From NCBI GenBank assembly GCA_947475875.1, contig CANJME010000011.1, forward strand, positions 35,396 through 99,395: 64,000 nt of DNA. The letters are read 5' to 3'. Source of the DNA: Caulobacteraceae bacterium (GTDB lineage: Bacteria; Pseudomonadota; Alphaproteobacteria; Caulobacterales; Caulobacteraceae). Position 1 is the first letter of the stretch. Every line of letters starts with the position of its first letter. The notes beneath the pieces are model-generated. The model did not search any database and was not told the DNA's origin. It was given only the letters and a program-made list of their open reading frames with translations. Both the position numbers and the translations under genes were made by a program. Below, piece by piece: positions 1-12,203 of the stretch.

Positions 1-426
1 GAACCAGGGATGGCGCTCCAGCCCCTCGGTGCCGATCAGGTCCATAAAGCCGAAGCGGCGCGGATCGTAGAAGGTGACCGCCGCGCCGGCCTCAGTTTCG
101 AACACCACATGGGCGTGTTTCGGATCGGGCGCGCTGGCGTAGAGATATTCACCCGGATGGGTAGCCTGGCTTTCCCGCTCGATCTCGAAGCGGCCGGTCA
201 TGCCGAGGTGCATCACCAGGGTGTCGCCCCGGTCCAGCGGGGCCAGCAGATATTTCGCGCGGCGCTCCAGCCGCTCGATCCGCGCGCCGGTCAGGCGCTG
301 GACGAAACCCTCCGGGAAGGGGAAGCGCAGATCCGGCCTGCGGGCCTCGACGCGCACCAGCCGGGCGCCGGCCAGCACCGGCTCCAGACCCCGGCGAACG
401 GTTTCGACCTCGGGCAACTCAGGCAT
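1..426 (-). CDS. mutM: Formamidopyrimidine-DNA glycosylase, N-terminal part (cut by window edge)
   Basis: Base-excision repair glycosylase/AP lyase that removes 8-oxoguanine and formamidopyrimidines. The protein begins MPELPEVETVRRGLEPVL; after Met removal Pro1 and Glu2 are the catalytic residues of the Fpg family. AKYLL carries the conserved Lys near residue 57 and HLGMTG follows. Only the first 142 codons are in the window; the helix-two-turn-helix and zinc finger lie beyond position 1. An in-frame ATG four codons upstream exists, but the need for an N-terminal Pro fixes the start at 426. It is divergent from ubiE across 54 bp, an arrangement common in alphaproteobacteria. Confidence 0.93.
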   Translation of the reverse strand, partial: MPELPEVETVRRGLEPVLAGARLVRVEARRPDLRFPFPEGFVQRLTGARIERLERRAKYLLAPLDRGDTLVMHLGMTGRFEIERESQATHPGEYLYASAPDPKHAHVVFETEAGAAVTFYDPRRFGFMDLIGTEGLERHPWF

Positions 427-480
427 GCCTCCGCTCATCGAAGATGACGCGCGCCCGCGCAAGGTCTAAAGGCATGCGCC

Positions 481-1251
481 ATGGAACCGGCGGCCGGAAA
501 CGATAAGGCGAGCTTCGGCTTTCGCGAGGTCGAGGCGGGCGAGAAAGCGGGGCTCGTGCGCGGCGTCTTCGATTCCGTCGCCTCGCGCTATGACCTGATG
601 AACGATGTGATGAGCGCGGGCGTCCACCGCGTGTGGAAAGACATTACGGCCGCCCGGCTCAATCCCCAGCCCGGCGAGGTGATCGTCGATTGCGCGGGCG
701 GCACCGGCGACATGGCCCGGCGGTTCGCCCGCCTGGCGGAAAAGGCCCGCAAGCGGCGCGGCGGAGCCCCGGCCGAGATCTTTGTGGTCGACTACAATGC
801 CGAGATGATCGCCGCGGGCCGGGCAAAGCCCTTCGACGCGGCGATCCGCTGGAGTGTGGGCGATGCCCAGAGGCTGCCGCTGCCGGACGGATGCGCCGAT
901 GCCTATGTGATCAGCTTCGGCATACGCAACGTCACCGATATTTCGGCGGCGCTGGCCGAAGCCCGGCGGGTGCTGAAGCCCGGCGGGCGGTTCCTCTGCC
1001 TGGAGTTTTCACGGCCGGTCACGCAGACGCTGCAAAAGGCCTATGATGCCTATTCGTTCAAGGTCATCCCGGCCATGGGCGAACTGGTGGCCCGGGACCG
1101 GGCCTCCTATCAGTACCTGGTCGAGAGCATCCGGCGCTTTCCGCCGCAAGACCGGTTCGCGCAGTTGATCCGCGAAGCCGGGTTTTCCAATGTCGGCTGG
1201 ACCAATTTCACCGGCGGCGTCGCCGCCCTGCATCACGGCTGGGCGGTTTGA
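481..1251 (+). CDS. ubiE: UbiE/COQ5 demethylmenaquinone/ubiquinone C-methyltransferase
   Basis: SAM-dependent C-methyltransferase of ubiquinone (and menaquinone) synthesis. The 256 residues match the family length. Visible motifs are [13 protein letters not shown] near residue 33, SAM motif [12 protein letters not shown] near residue 77, the UbiE signature [10 protein letters not shown] near residue 142, and [17 protein letters not shown] near residue 165. The stop overlaps the start of ubiB, so the two are translationally coupled. Confidence 0.95.
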   Translation: MEPAAGNDKASFGFREVEAGEKAGLVRGVFDSVASRYDLMNDVMSAGVHRVWKDITAARLNPQPGEVIVDCAGGTGDMARRFARLAEKARKRRGGAPAEIFVVDYNAEMIAAGRAKPFDAAIRWSVGDAQRLPLPDGCADAYVISFGIRNVTDISAALAEARRVLKPGGRFLCLEFSRPVTQTLQKAYDAYSFKVIPAMGELVARDRASYQYLVESIRRFPPQDRFAQLIREAGFSNVGWTNFTGGVAALHHGWAV

Positions 1252-2762
1252 AGGATATTCCGGCGTTTTTCAGACTGGTCGGCATCGGCTGGCGGCTGGT
1301 GCGCGCCGATGCGCTCCTGCCGCGCGAGATCGATCATTTGCTGCCCGCCAGCGTGCGGGTCATCGCCGGCTTCCTGCGGCTGTTCTCGGGCCGCGCGGCG
1401 CGGGCCGGACGGCCGGGTCAGCGGCTGGCCGGCGCCTTGGAGAGCATGGGTCCGGCCGCCATCAAGCTGGGACAGCTGCTTTCCACCCGCGCCGACATCT
1501 TCGGAGACGTATTTGCGAACGACCTCTCGCACCTGAAGGACCGGCTGGCGCCGTTTTCCCTGGCCCTGGCCCGGGCCGAGATCGAGACCAGCCTGGGACG
1601 CCCGCCCGAGGCTTTATTCATCTCCATTGATCCGCCGATCGCAGCGGCCTCCGTCGCCCAGGCTCACCCCGCCACCCTGCACGACGGGCGCAAGGTGGCG
1701 GTCAAGGTGCTCAGGCCCGGCATCGAGGCGCGGATCGATCGCGATGGCGAAACTCTGATGCTGGCCGCCCGGCTGGCCGAACGCCATGTGCGCCTGGCGC
1801 GACGGCTGGAGGCCAGGGCCCTGGTCGCCACCGTGATCCGCTCGCTGGAGCTGGAAACCGACCTTCGGCTCGAAGCCGGGGGGGCCGATGAACTCAAGGC
1901 TGTCATGGCCAAGGACGGGCTGATGGACGCGCCCGCCGTGGTCTGGGACGGGGTGGGCCGACGGGTGATGACGCTGGAGTGGGCCGGCGGCATGCCGCTC
2001 TCCGATCCAGCCTCGATGACGGCGCCCGGCGTCGATCGCCATTCGGTGGCGAAGAAGCTGATCCAGGCTTTTCTGGCCCAGGCGCTCGATCACGGCGTCT
2101 TTCATGCCGACCTGCATGAGGGAAACCTCTTCCTCACCGCGCCAGACCGGATCACCGCGGTGGATTTCGGCATCATCGGCCGTATCGGATCGGACGTGCG
2201 ACGGTATCTCGCCGAAATTCTCTGGGGCTTCATTACGCGGGACTATATCCGCGTGGCCCGGGCCCACTTCGAAGCGGGCTATGTGCCGAAAACCCAGTCG
2301 CTGGAGCTCTTCGCCCAGGCCCTCCGCTCGGTCGGCGAGCCGGTGATCGGCAAGGCCGCCGACACGGTGTCCATGGGGCGGCTGCTGACCCAGCTCTTCG
2401 CCATCACCGCGCTCTTCGACATGCACCTGCGCCCCGAGCTGGTGTTACTGCAGAAGACCATGGTGGCGGTCGAGGGCGTCGCCCGCAGGCTCTATCCCGA
2501 CCTTGACCTGTGGGCCACATCGCGCCCCATCGTCGAGCGCTATATCGCCCGCGAGCTGTCGCCTTTGAAACGCATCAATGGCCATCTGGAAGAGATCACG
2601 GCCGCCGCCCGCGCCATCGTCCGCTTGGCCGAACGCGAGCCGGCCCCGGTCGTGGCGATCCAAGCGCCAAGGCCGGGCCGGGCATTGCTGTGGTTCCTGG
2701 CGGGCGCGGCGAGCGCCAGTCTCGTCAGCCTTGTGACGATCTGGATTGTGCTGACTTCGTAG
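1248..2762 (+). CDS. ubiB: UbiB/ADCK-family atypical kinase for ubiquinone biosynthesis
   Basis: Atypical protein-kinase-like ATPase that supports the aerobic ubiquinone hydroxylation steps at the inner membrane. The 504 residues show the family KxGQ motif in [11 protein letters not shown] (about residue 70), the nucleotide-binding lysine in VAVKVLRPG, the catalytic loop HADLHEGNL (about residue 287), the metal-binding [10 protein letters not shown], and a C-terminal membrane segment (about residues 478-500). The start is TTG, overlapping the ubiE stop. The 3' end overlaps the convergent lipoprotein gene by 38 bp. Confidence 0.95.
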   Translation: MKDIPAFFRLVGIGWRLVRADALLPREIDHLLPASVRVIAGFLRLFSGRAARAGRPGQRLAGALESMGPAAIKLGQLLSTRADIFGDVFANDLSHLKDRLAPFSLALARAEIETSLGRPPEALFISIDPPIAAASVAQAHPATLHDGRKVAVKVLRPGIEARIDRDGETLMLAARLAERHVRLARRLEARALVATVIRSLELETDLRLEAGGADELKAVMAKDGLMDAPAVVWDGVGRRVMTLEWAGGMPLSDPASMTAPGVDRHSVAKKLIQAFLAQALDHGVFHADLHEGNLFLTAPDRITAVDFGIIGRIGSDVRRYLAEILWGFITRDYIRVARAHFEAGYVPKTQSLELFAQALRSVGEPVIGKAADTVSMGRLLTQLFAITALFDMHLRPELVLLQKTMVAVEGVARRLYPDLDLWATSRPIVERYIARELSPLKRINGHLEEITAAARAIVRLAEREPAPVVAIQAPRPGRALLWFLAGAASASLVSLVTIWIVLTS

Positions 2763-3288
2763 CGGCCTTGCGCGGGGCCTTGTCCTTGGCGGACGCCAGC
2801 GTCTGTTTCTGCTGGGCCCAATAGGCCTTGCCGTCGGCCGGCTTGAACAGGGTGCGCGGTGCGCCTTCCTTCGACATCACCGCGAAGATGTTCTCGCGGG
2901 CGTCATAGATCAGAGTATCGCCATTGGCTCGTTTCAGGCTTTCGGCGCCGGACGGCGGATGGCCGGTGAAATCGTGGGCCTTGGCGACATAGGCATCCAC
3001 GTTCGCCGACCCGAAGTCGGTCCCGTGATGCTCGAACTGGTACTGGGCGTTTTCCTGGGCCGTATGGTCCTTGTTCGCCGCCCACATGGGCTTGCCGGCA
3101 ACCTTGGCGACCGGCAGATCGCGCGGATCGACCCTGGCGTCGGCCGAGGGCGTTGTCAGCGAGACGGGAGTTATCACCCCATCCTGCGAATGATCCCGCG
3201 CCGGAAGATCGGCGACATTCCTCTGGCAGGCCGCGCCGACCAGTACAAAACCGAGCGCCGCAACGCTCAAAACCGGACTGAATTTCAT
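2725..3288 (-). CDS. Predicted lipoprotein with a polymorphic-toxin-like (BECR-type) C-terminal domain
   Basis: 187 residues. Residues 1-20 form a hydrophobic export signal ending at C21 (VGAAC, a weak lipobox), so export and lipidation are likely. Residues about 83-160 hold FEHHGTDFG (His87/88), the strand pattern GDTLIYDARENIFAVMS, then RTLFKPADGKAYWAQQ. That order (HxxxHGxxFG, NGDT, YDxxxNxFAV, FKP, Y[WF]xxQ) resembles C-terminal nuclease domains of polymorphic and contact-dependent toxins of the barnase-EndoU-colicin-RelE group; this is from memory and untested. The tail is basic (about residues 161-187). The start at 3288 is preferred to the upstream ATG at 3300 because GGAGG lies 7 nt before it. 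No immunity-like gene is adjacent. Confidence 0.75.
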   Translation of the reverse strand: MKFSPVLSVAALGFVLVGAACQRNVADLPARDHSQDGVITPVSLTTPSADARVDPRDLPVAKVAGKPMWAANKDHTAQENAQYQFEHHGTDFGSANVDAYVAKAHDFTGHPPSGAESLKRANGDTLIYDARENIFAVMSKEGAPRTLFKPADGKAYWAQQKQTLASAKDKAPRKAATKSAQSRSSQG

Positions 3289-3389
3289 GACACCCTCCAT
3301 CCCTTGAACCCGCCATCACAGTGGCACGGAACAAAAGAAGAACATATCTGAACTTTTGTCGAGTCCTTTTTTCAGGGTATTGGCAGGCC

Positions 3390-4595
3390 ATGGAAAAGCG
3401 CGTGCTTCTCATCGTCGGCGGCGGGGTGGCGGCCTACAAGGCGCTGGAACTGACGCGCCTGCTCCGCAAGGCGGGCGTCGCGGTGCGGCCGATCCTGACC
3501 GAAAGCGGAGCGAAATTCGTCACGCCCCTATCGCTCTCGGCGCTGGCCGAAGGCAAGGTCTACTCGGACCTCTTCGACCTGACCGACGAGTCCGAAATGG
3601 GCCACATTGAGCTTTCCCGCTCGGCCGACCTGGTGGTCGTGGCGCCCGCCACCGCCAATCTGATGGCCCGCGCCGCGAACGGCATCGCCGATGATCTGGC
3701 GACCACCACCTTGCTTGCCACCGACAAGCCAGTGCTGATGGCGCCGGCCATGAACGTGCGGATGTGGAGCCATGCGGCCACCCGGCGCAATCTGGCGACC
3801 CTGAAGGCCGACGGCGTGTCGTTTGTCGGTCCCGACGAAGGCGCCATGGCCTGCGGCGAATTCGGGCCGGGACGCCTGGTCGAACCCGGCGTGATTTTCG
3901 AAGCCATCATGAACGCTCTGCAGGGTGGAGCATCCGGCCCCCTCGCGGGCAAGCGGGCGCTGGTGACGGCGGGCCCCACTGAGGAGCCCATCGATCCGGT
4001 GCGGGTGATCACCAACCGCTCGTCCGGACGGCAGGGGTATGGCATCGCCGGCGCGCTGGCCATGCTGGGTGCGGACGTCACCCTGGTGAGCGGCCCGACC
4101 GCCTTGCCGACACCCACGGGCGTGAAGCGCATCGACGTCGTCACCGCCGAGGAGATGTACAAGGCCTCGCTTGAGGTTGCGAAATCCGGCGAGCCGCTGG
4201 ATGTGGGTGTGTTCGTCGCCGCCGTGGCCGATTGGCGGCCGGACGATGTGTTCGGCGTCAAGCTCAAGAAGGGCCACGCCGGCCCGCCGACCATCACCCT
4301 CGTGGAAAACAAGGACATCCTGGCCGCGGTCGCTTCGCTGAAGAAACGCCGCCCGAAACTGGTGGTCGGGTTCGCCGCCGAGACCAACGATGTCGAGGCC
4401 CACGCCCGCGCCAAGCTCGCCCGCAAGGGCTGTGACTGGATCATCGCCAACGACGTCACCGAAAAGGGCGTCATGGGCGGCGACGAGAACGCCGTCCTGC
4501 TGGTCACCGCCAAATCCGTCGAGCGCTGGGAGCGCGCCGCCAAGGGCGCCGTTTCGGCCAAGATCGCAGACCGTATCGCAGAGGCTTTGAAGTGA
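3390..4595 (+). CDS. coaBC: Bifunctional phosphopantothenoylcysteine decarboxylase/synthetase
   Basis: Coenzyme A biosynthesis: ligates cysteine to 4'-phosphopantothenate (CoaB) and decarboxylates the product (CoaC). About 401 residues, the usual length. The N-terminal flavin CoaC half has [32 protein letters not shown] and the PAMNVRMW motif; the CoaB half begins near residue 190 with [16 protein letters not shown] and contains [12 protein letters not shown] and KLKKGHAGP. An open frame continues upstream to 3321, but [12 protein letters not shown] is the conserved start. The stop overlaps the GTG of dut. Confidence 0.95.
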   Translation: MEKRVLLIVGGGVAAYKALELTRLLRKAGVAVRPILTESGAKFVTPLSLSALAEGKVYSDLFDLTDESEMGHIELSRSADLVVVAPATANLMARAANGIADDLATTTLLATDKPVLMAPAMNVRMWSHAATRRNLATLKADGVSFVGPDEGAMACGEFGPGRLVEPGVIFEAIMNALQGGASGPLAGKRALVTAGPTEEPIDPVRVITNRSSGRQGYGIAGALAMLGADVTLVSGPTALPTPTGVKRIDVVTAEEMYKASLEVAKSGEPLDVGVFVAAVADWRPDDVFGVKLKKGHAGPPTITLVENKDILAAVASLKKRRPKLVVGFAAETNDVEAHARAKLARKGCDWIIANDVTEKGVMGGDENAVLLVTAKSVERWERAAKGAVSAKIADRIAEALK

Positions 4596-5047
4596 ACCCG
4601 ACCATCCCGATCAAACGCCTGGCGCACGGCGAGGGCCTGCCGCTGCCGGCCTACGAGACGCAAGGGTCGGCCGGCATGGATCTGCGCGCCGCCGTGCCCG
4701 AAGGCGAGCCGATGGTCCTGCGCCCCGGCGCCCGCGACATGGTTCCGACGGGCCTCGCCTTCGCCGTCCCGCCGGGTTTCGAAGCCCAGGTGCGCCCAAG
4801 GTCGGGCCTTGCCGCCAAGGCGGGGGTCACCTGCCTGAACACCCCCGGCACCATCGATTCCGATTATCGCGGCGAGGTGAAGGTCATCCTGATCAATCTC
4901 GGCGAAGAGGACTTCACCATCCGCCGCGGCGACCGCATCGCCCAGCTCGTTATCGCCCCGGTAACGCGGGCGGAATGGCTGGAGACATCGGAACTGGACG
5001 AAACAGCGCGCGGCGCTGGCGGTTTCGGGTCGACCGGGCAGGGCTAG
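4592..5047 (+). CDS. dut: dUTP diphosphatase (dUTPase)
   Basis: Hydrolyses dUTP to dUMP and pyrophosphate, which keeps uracil out of DNA and feeds dTMP synthesis. The 151 residues contain all five trimeric-dUTPase motifs in order: [35 protein letters not shown] (with the catalytic Asp), RIAQLVI and the C-terminal P-loop-like GAGGFGSTG. The GTG start lies inside the coaBC stop (GTGA). coaBC-dut is a recurrent pair. The end overlaps convergent dapB by 4 bp. Confidence 0.96.
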   Translation: MNPTIPIKRLAHGEGLPLPAYETQGSAGMDLRAAVPEGEPMVLRPGARDMVPTGLAFAVPPGFEAQVRPRSGLAAKAGVTCLNTPGTIDSDYRGEVKVILINLGEEDFTIRRGDRIAQLVIAPVTRAEWLETSELDETARGAGGFGSTGQG

Positions 5048-5853
5048 GCCTTGAACCCCAGCACGTCCAGCATGTCGTAGAGGCCGGGCTTCTTGCCGAC
5101 GATCCAAGCGGCGGATTGCACGGCCCCTTGCGCGAAGAGGGCGCGGTCTCTGGCGGAATGGCCGAGGGTCAGGATCTCGTTCTGACCCGCGAAGATCACC
5201 TGGTGCTCGCCGATGATGTCGCCGCCGCGCATCACTGAAAAGCCGATGTGCCCTTGCTTGCGTGGACCGGTGATGCCGTCGCGGCCGCGGTCGCTGATGT
5301 CGGCGAGGGTCTGGCCGCGGCCCTCGGCGGCGGCTTCGCCCAGCATCAGGGCGGTGCCGGAAGGGGCGTCGACCTTACGCTTATGGTGGGCCTCGAAGAC
5401 CTCGATGTCCCAGGCCTCGGGACCCAGCCGCTCGGCCGCCTGGCGCACGAGGCCCAGCAGGGTGTTGACGCCAAGCGAGAAACTGCGCGAGCGCACGATG
5501 GGAATTTTGGCGGCGGCGGCGGCGATCACCGCCTCCTGCTCGGCGGATAGGCCCGTGGACCCCAGAATCAGGGCGGGCTTGCCGTTCTGACTGGCCTGGC
5601 GCGCCAGGGCCACCGTGGCCTCGGGCGCGGTGAAATCGACGATAACGTCGCAAAGGCCCAGGGCCTCTTCCCGCGTCACCATCACGCGGCTGTGGCCGCC
5701 TTCGTAGTCCACCACCTGGCCTTCGGACCCGGGCACATCATAGATGGCCGCAATCACCACATCGTCGCGCGCGTCGATGAGGCGCGCGACCGCCCAGCCC
5801 ATGCGCCCGAGAGCGCCGGCGATGCCGATTTTGATGGGAGCTGCTGTGGCCAT
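5044..5853 (-). CDS. dapB: 4-hydroxy-tetrahydrodipicolinate reductase
   Basis: Lysine/diaminopimelate pathway reductase. The 269 residues fit the family. [11 protein letters not shown] near the N-terminus is the dinucleotide-binding loop, and [15 protein letters not shown] (about residue 155) is the substrate-binding and catalytic DapB signature. It is convergent with dut (4-bp overlap) and divergent from maeB across 107 bp. Confidence 0.96.
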   Translation of the reverse strand: MATAAPIKIGIAGALGRMGWAVARLIDARDDVVIAAIYDVPGSEGQVVDYEGGHSRVMVTREEALGLCDVIVDFTAPEATVALARQASQNGKPALILGSTGLSAEQEAVIAAAAAKIPIVRSRSFSLGVNTLLGLVRQAAERLGPEAWDIEVFEAHHKRKVDAPSGTALMLGEAAAEGRGQTLADISDRGRDGITGPRKQGHIGFSVMRGGDIIGEHQVIFAGQNEILTLGHSARDRALFAQGAVQSAAWIVGKKPGLYDMLDVLGFKA

Positions 5854-5960
5854 AATGCGTCGATAAGGCCGCTCCCGTCCTCGCGCAAGCTGACGCGGTT
5901 GTGATCTGCGGTCGGCGCCGCTAGGTTGCGCGCCCGCATCCTCAATCCCCGCAAAGACTT

Positions 5961-8233
<2,273 letters not shown>

Positions 8234-8237
<4 letters not shown>

Positions 8238-9964
8238 GCGGGATGCTCGGTCGCTTCGGCGGCCGCGGCGTTGTCTTCCAGCAGTTTTTTGTGCCGGGGC
8301 GCGATCCAGAAGGCGAGCGCGATGGCGAAGACGCCGATCACCGTCGAATAGACGAAGAAGGTCGCATAGCCGGCGCCGAGATCGGCCGGCGTGACATTGA
8401 GGCTGGCCGAGCCCTTGGAAAACGAGATCGGCGGCAGGCCCGAGAACCAGGATTTGAAGACGGCCGGCGGCCCGCCGTCCTGCGAAAGTTTGGCCCAGCT
8501 TTCGACCAGCCGCCCCGATTGCGAGGCGATGAGTTTTCCCGGCAGAGCGTAGAGGGATGAGAACAGCGCGTACTGTGTGGCCGTAAAGCCCGCGCTCGTC
8601 AGGCTGGACATATAGGCGATCAGCGCCGTGCCGGCGTAGCCGGTGGCGACATTGTCTACGCTGATGGCGGCATAGAGGGCGCTGGTGTGCGGCCCTTGCG
8701 TCGCCAGCCAGGCGAAGATCAGGTTGGAGACGGGGCTGGCGAAGGCGCCGATCACCATGGTGCGGATGATGCCGAGCCGGGCCACAGACAGTCCGCCGAT
8801 GAAGACTCCGACCATGGAGGCCACCACGCCGAACACCTTTCGGACCTCAGCGATCTGGTCGAGGGTGAACCCGAGGTCGATGTAGAACGGGTTCATGATG
8901 TTGAGGACGAAATCGGCCAGCCGGTAGAGGCAGATCAACGCCAGGATGGGCCCGGCCAACCCTGAGAACCGGTCGAAGAAATCTTTGAGCGGGGCGCCGA
9001 ACGATACGGCCAGATAAACGCCCGGTCGGGTCTTGAACCGAGGGATCGGCCAACACGCGAGAACCAGGCCCGTCAGGCCAATGGCGACGGCGGCGAACTG
9101 CAGGTAGGCGCCGCCCGGCTTGGAGGTCCAGGCCTTCTTCAGGGCCGCCGCCTGATCGGCGCTGCCGCCGAGCCAGGTCTGGATATTGGCGAGGAGGTCA
9201 GCCGAACCGGAAAGACCCGAACCGATGATCAACGCCACGAGCGCAATGAGCGCCAGCCGGATGATCCACTCGATCACCTCCAACGCGGGCCTCGATGGCG
9301 TGTCGCCCACGGGAACAGGGCGCAAATTATGCTGGGCCTCGCGTGGGGCGAACAGTACGGCGACGACGCCGATGCTCATCAGCGCCGCCATCGCGGCGTA
9401 GGAGAGGTTCCAGCCGACCCGCTCGGCCATGAGCAGCGGCACGGCGCCGGCCACGATGATGGCGATACGATAGCCCCACTGATAGGCCGTCAGCATCGGG
9501 CCCTGGCGGCTGTCCGGCGCGACCTCGATCCGCCAGGCGTCCATGACGATGTCCTGGGTGGCCCCCGAGAACCCGACGGCGACGGCGAAGAGGGCGATGC
9601 GCCACAGCCCTGTGGCCGGATCCTGGCCCGAGATCAGCCAGAGACCCGCGATGATCAGGCCTTGCGTGACCAGCATCCACGAGCGCCGATGCCCGAAGAG
9701 CCGGGTCAGGACCGGGATTGCGGTTCGGTCGACCAGCGGCGCCCAGACGAACTTCAGGGAATAGGAGAGCGTGGCGAGCGCGAAAAACCCGATCACCGAC
9801 AGCGACACACCTGAGGTGCGCAGCCAGGCCGACAGGGTGTCGAAGATCAGGAGGTTCGGCAGACCCGAGGCAAAGCCCAGCCCCAGCATGCAAAGGGTGC
9901 GCACCTCGAAAAAGATGGCCAGGGCCGCGAGGAATGTGCGCTTCGGCGCCGCCACATCGGTCAT
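8234..9964 (-). CDS. ampG: AmpG-like MFS permease (muropeptide transport)
   Basis: 576-residue major-facilitator protein with about 14 hydrophobic segments. The opening MLGLGFASGLPNLLIFDTLSAWLR and KFVWAPLVDR resemble AmpG permeases, which import GlcNAc-anhydro-MurNAc peptides from wall turnover. A loop between TM6 and TM7 (about residues 255-290, LANIQTWLGGSADQAAALKKA) is longer than in enterobacterial AmpG. The end is convergent with maeB. The substrate is inferred from the family only; the hydrolase at 12.2 kb acts on the same polymer but is not linked as an operon. Confidence 0.85.
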
Positions 9965-10034
9965 GCCTGCATCCCCTTGCGCTACCGGCGCGAAGGATCG
10001 CGCCTGCTTGAGCGCGCGCTTGCGCGGGCGCGAG

Positions 10035-11546
10035 TCAGGAAGCGAGCTTGGCGTTCTCTCGGGCTTTCGTCCAGCCGTCTGACAGCACCCGGGCCAGTAG
10101 CGCGTTCAGGGCGGCCGGATCGAGGGGTTTGGTCAGGAAATCGTCCATGCCGGCGGCGAGGCACGCCTGGCGGTCCTCCTCGAACGCGTCGGCGGTCAAG
10201 GCCACAATGGGAGCCGTAATTCCGGCAGCGCGCATATTGCGGGTGGCGGTGACGCCGTCAGCGCCGGGCAAACGCCGGTCCATGAGGATGAGGTCGAAGG
10301 TCATGGTCTCGGCGGCCAGCATGGCTTCCTCGGCGCTGGGCGCGAGGCTGACCACGCATCCCTCGCGTTCCAGAAGCTTGCGGGCCAGCAGCGCGTTGAT
10401 CGGATTGTCCTCGACCAGCAGCACGCGCGCGCCCTTGGCAGGTTGGGTGTCGGCGCGCTCGTCGGCGGGCGCCGGCGCGCCGGCCTCGGCCCGACCAAGC
10501 GCGGACAGCACCCATTCGCTCAGCGAGGTCTGACGCAGCGGCTTGATCAGATAGCCGGCAAACCCGGCATCGCGGCTCCGGTTGATACGCGGCCTTGATT
10601 CTGGGCGCAGCAAGACAAGACACGGGTGGCCGACGACCGGCCGGATCTTCCCTGGACTCTCGTCGACCAGCACGACGGCCCCCGGCGGCGCCCGGCGCTG
10701 CGCGTCCTCGCTGGAAAGACAGGCCATGGCCTTGCCGCCGGCCGCTTCGATCTGGCGCGCCGCGGCCTCGCGGACGATCTGTGAGGGCGAGGCGATCATG
10801 ACTGTCACACCGGCCAGAGGCGCATGCGAGCGGACCTCACCGGCCGGATCAAAAGCGGCCTCAAACCAGAAGGTCGCCCCTTCGCCGGCCTGAGAGTCCA
10901 CACCGGCCGACCCATGGCAGGCTTGCGCCAGACGCTTGACGATGGCCAGGCCCAGACCCGTTGAATCCGGGCGGGCTCCATCGCCGTCTTCGGCGTGGGT
11001 AAAGGCTTCGAAAATTCTCGCTTGCCGGTCGGCCGGCACGCCGGGTCCGGTGTCGCGCACCGTCAGGCGCAGACGCACATCGCCCTGCGGCAAGGTTGCA
11101 AAGTCGCAGCCCAGCAGAACGCCGCCGCGGTCGGTGAATTTCACGGCATTGCCAGCCAGATTGAACAACACCTGACGAAGACGCCCTTCGTCAGCCATCA
11201 CTGTCGGCAGGTGGTTGGGCGCCGCCCAGGCGATCTCCAGCCCCTTTTCGTGGGCTCGGGGACTGAGGAGCTCGGCCACCGTCTGCAGAAGCTCGGCGAT
11301 GTTCACGGGCTGTAGATTGAGGGTGACGGCGCCCGCTTCGAGGCGGGCCATGTCGAGCACATCGCCCACGAGGGCGAGCAGGTGATCGCCGCTCGATTTC
11401 AGAGCGGCGACATAGGATTTCTGCTCGGCGGTGAGCCGCGTGCCCTCCAAAAGGCGCGCCATCCCCAGCACCGCGTTGAGCGGAGTGCGGAACTCGTGGC
11501 TAAGCGTCGCCAAGGCTGAAGGTTGGGGTGGCGTGGGCCTGTCCAT
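10035..11546 (-). CDS. Soluble hybrid histidine kinase with two receiver modules
   Basis: 503 residues with no input domain. The H-box LSHEFRTPLNAVLG places the phospho-His at residue 17, followed by an HATPase with N-box (NLAGNAVKFTDRGG), G1 (DTGPGVP) and G2 (GLGLAIVKRL). About residues 245-345 form a degenerate receiver: MIASPS replaces the acidic pair, but VLVDES and IKPL remain. A canonical receiver follows (about 372-490) with VEDN, the phospho-acceptor Asp in LILMDRRLPG, and TKPL. Because the protein starts 16 residues before the H-box and has no membrane segment, sensing must come from a partner or there is none. No partner regulator is adjacent. Confidence 0.9.
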   Translation of the reverse strand: MDRPTPPQPSALATLSHEFRTPLNAVLGMARLLEGTRLTAEQKSYVAALKSSGDHLLALVGDVLDMARLEAGAVTLNLQPVNIAELLQTVAELLSPRAHEKGLEIAWAAPNHLPTVMADEGRLRQVLFNLAGNAVKFTDRGGVLLGCDFATLPQGDVRLRLTVRDTGPGVPADRQARIFEAFTHAEDGDGARPDSTGLGLAIVKRLAQACHGSAGVDSQAGEGATFWFEAAFDPAGEVRSHAPLAGVTVMIASPSQIVREAAARQIEAAGGKAMACLSSEDAQRRAPPGAVVLVDESPGKIRPVVGHPCLVLLRPESRPRINRSRDAGFAGYLIKPLRQTSLSEWVLSALGRAEAGAPAPADERADTQPAKGARVLLVEDNPINALLARKLLEREGCVVSLAPSAEEAMLAAETMTFDLILMDRRLPGADGVTATRNMRAAGITAPIVALTADAFEEDRQACLAAGMDDFLTKPLDPAALNALLARVLSDGWTKARENAKLAS

Positions 11547-11606
11547 GGCGCAGCTTTTTAGCGCCTGCAGCTTAACAGGCGGTCAAGCGCTCAGCCTACG
11601 GCAAGT

Positions 11607-11837
11607 TTAATACTGGCCGCTGCTAATCATGCCGCGCAGGGCCAGGAAAGCAACGAACAGGATTGCGACCGGGATCGCGAGCAACAGCTTCTTCCAAAGC
11701 GGCCATTTGTAGAAGTGCTTCGGCGCAAAAAAACCCAACAGGTTCAACTGCCAGTTGTTGACGTCGTCGAACCTCTCCGACGCGCTTTTCCTGTCGAGGT
11801 TCTCAAGAACCGACCTTGTACGCTTTTCATCGTCCAC
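11607..11837 (-). CDS. Small single-pass membrane protein, unknown function
   Basis: 76 residues. The charged N-terminal half is cytoplasm-like (DDEKRTRSVLENLDRKSASERFDDV). A membrane segment spans about residues 48-68 (KKLLLAIPVAILFVAFLALRG), preceded by an aromatic/basic patch (FYKWPLWKK). I recognise no family. It lies 60 bp downstream of the kinase start on the same strand and has its own 366-bp upstream region carrying direct repeats. Confidence 0.6.
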   Translation of the reverse strand: MDDEKRTRSVLENLDRKSASERFDDVNNWQLNLLGFFAPKHFYKWPLWKKLLLAIPVAILFVAFLALRGMISSGQY

Positions 11838-12203
11838 GGTTTGGCCTCCAAGCCCAAGCTTGGGTTGTCACTTCCACGCTTGGGATGTCAACCGCCAGTG
11901 GTTTCAACACGGCTTTCGTTCTAGCCGGTGCAATTTCCAATATAGTTGAATAGTATTATTCCGACTCCACAATTTATTCAGCTTAACCATAACAACAATT
12001 TTGCGGCTGCCAATTTCATCAATGAAATAACGTCGTTGCGCGGAATTGCCACATGTATTGTCAAGTCCATCTCGACCTATAGCTCTCGTAGACGCGACGG
12101 GATTTCACGGTAAAGCTTCTTCAGCTCGGCTGCGCAGGGGGAAATCTGAGGTTCGTCATTGGAACTTTAGACCCTGCACTGAAGCTGGACTGGAGACCGA
12201 ACG
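11838..12203. other. 366-bp AT-rich intergenic region between divergent genes
   Basis: No gene seen. The region is much richer in A+T than its neighbours and must hold promoters for the small membrane protein (leftward) and the hydrolase (rightward). It contains two direct repeats, GCTTGGGTTGTCA (11858-11870) and GCTTGGGATGTCA (11878-11890), exactly 20 bp apart, and a TTAACCAT half-site like a CtrA half-site near 11981, but no full TTAA-N7-TTAA motif. Confidence 0.5.

Noticed and set aside
3560..5107. 515-codon minus-strand frame over coaBC and dut
   Set aside because: Antisense shadow; Ser/Arg/Pro-rich with no domain, while both plus-strand genes are complete.
11965..12000. CtrA binding site
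   Set aside because: Only a TTAACCAT-like half-site is present; the second TTAA at the required 7-bp spacing is missing.
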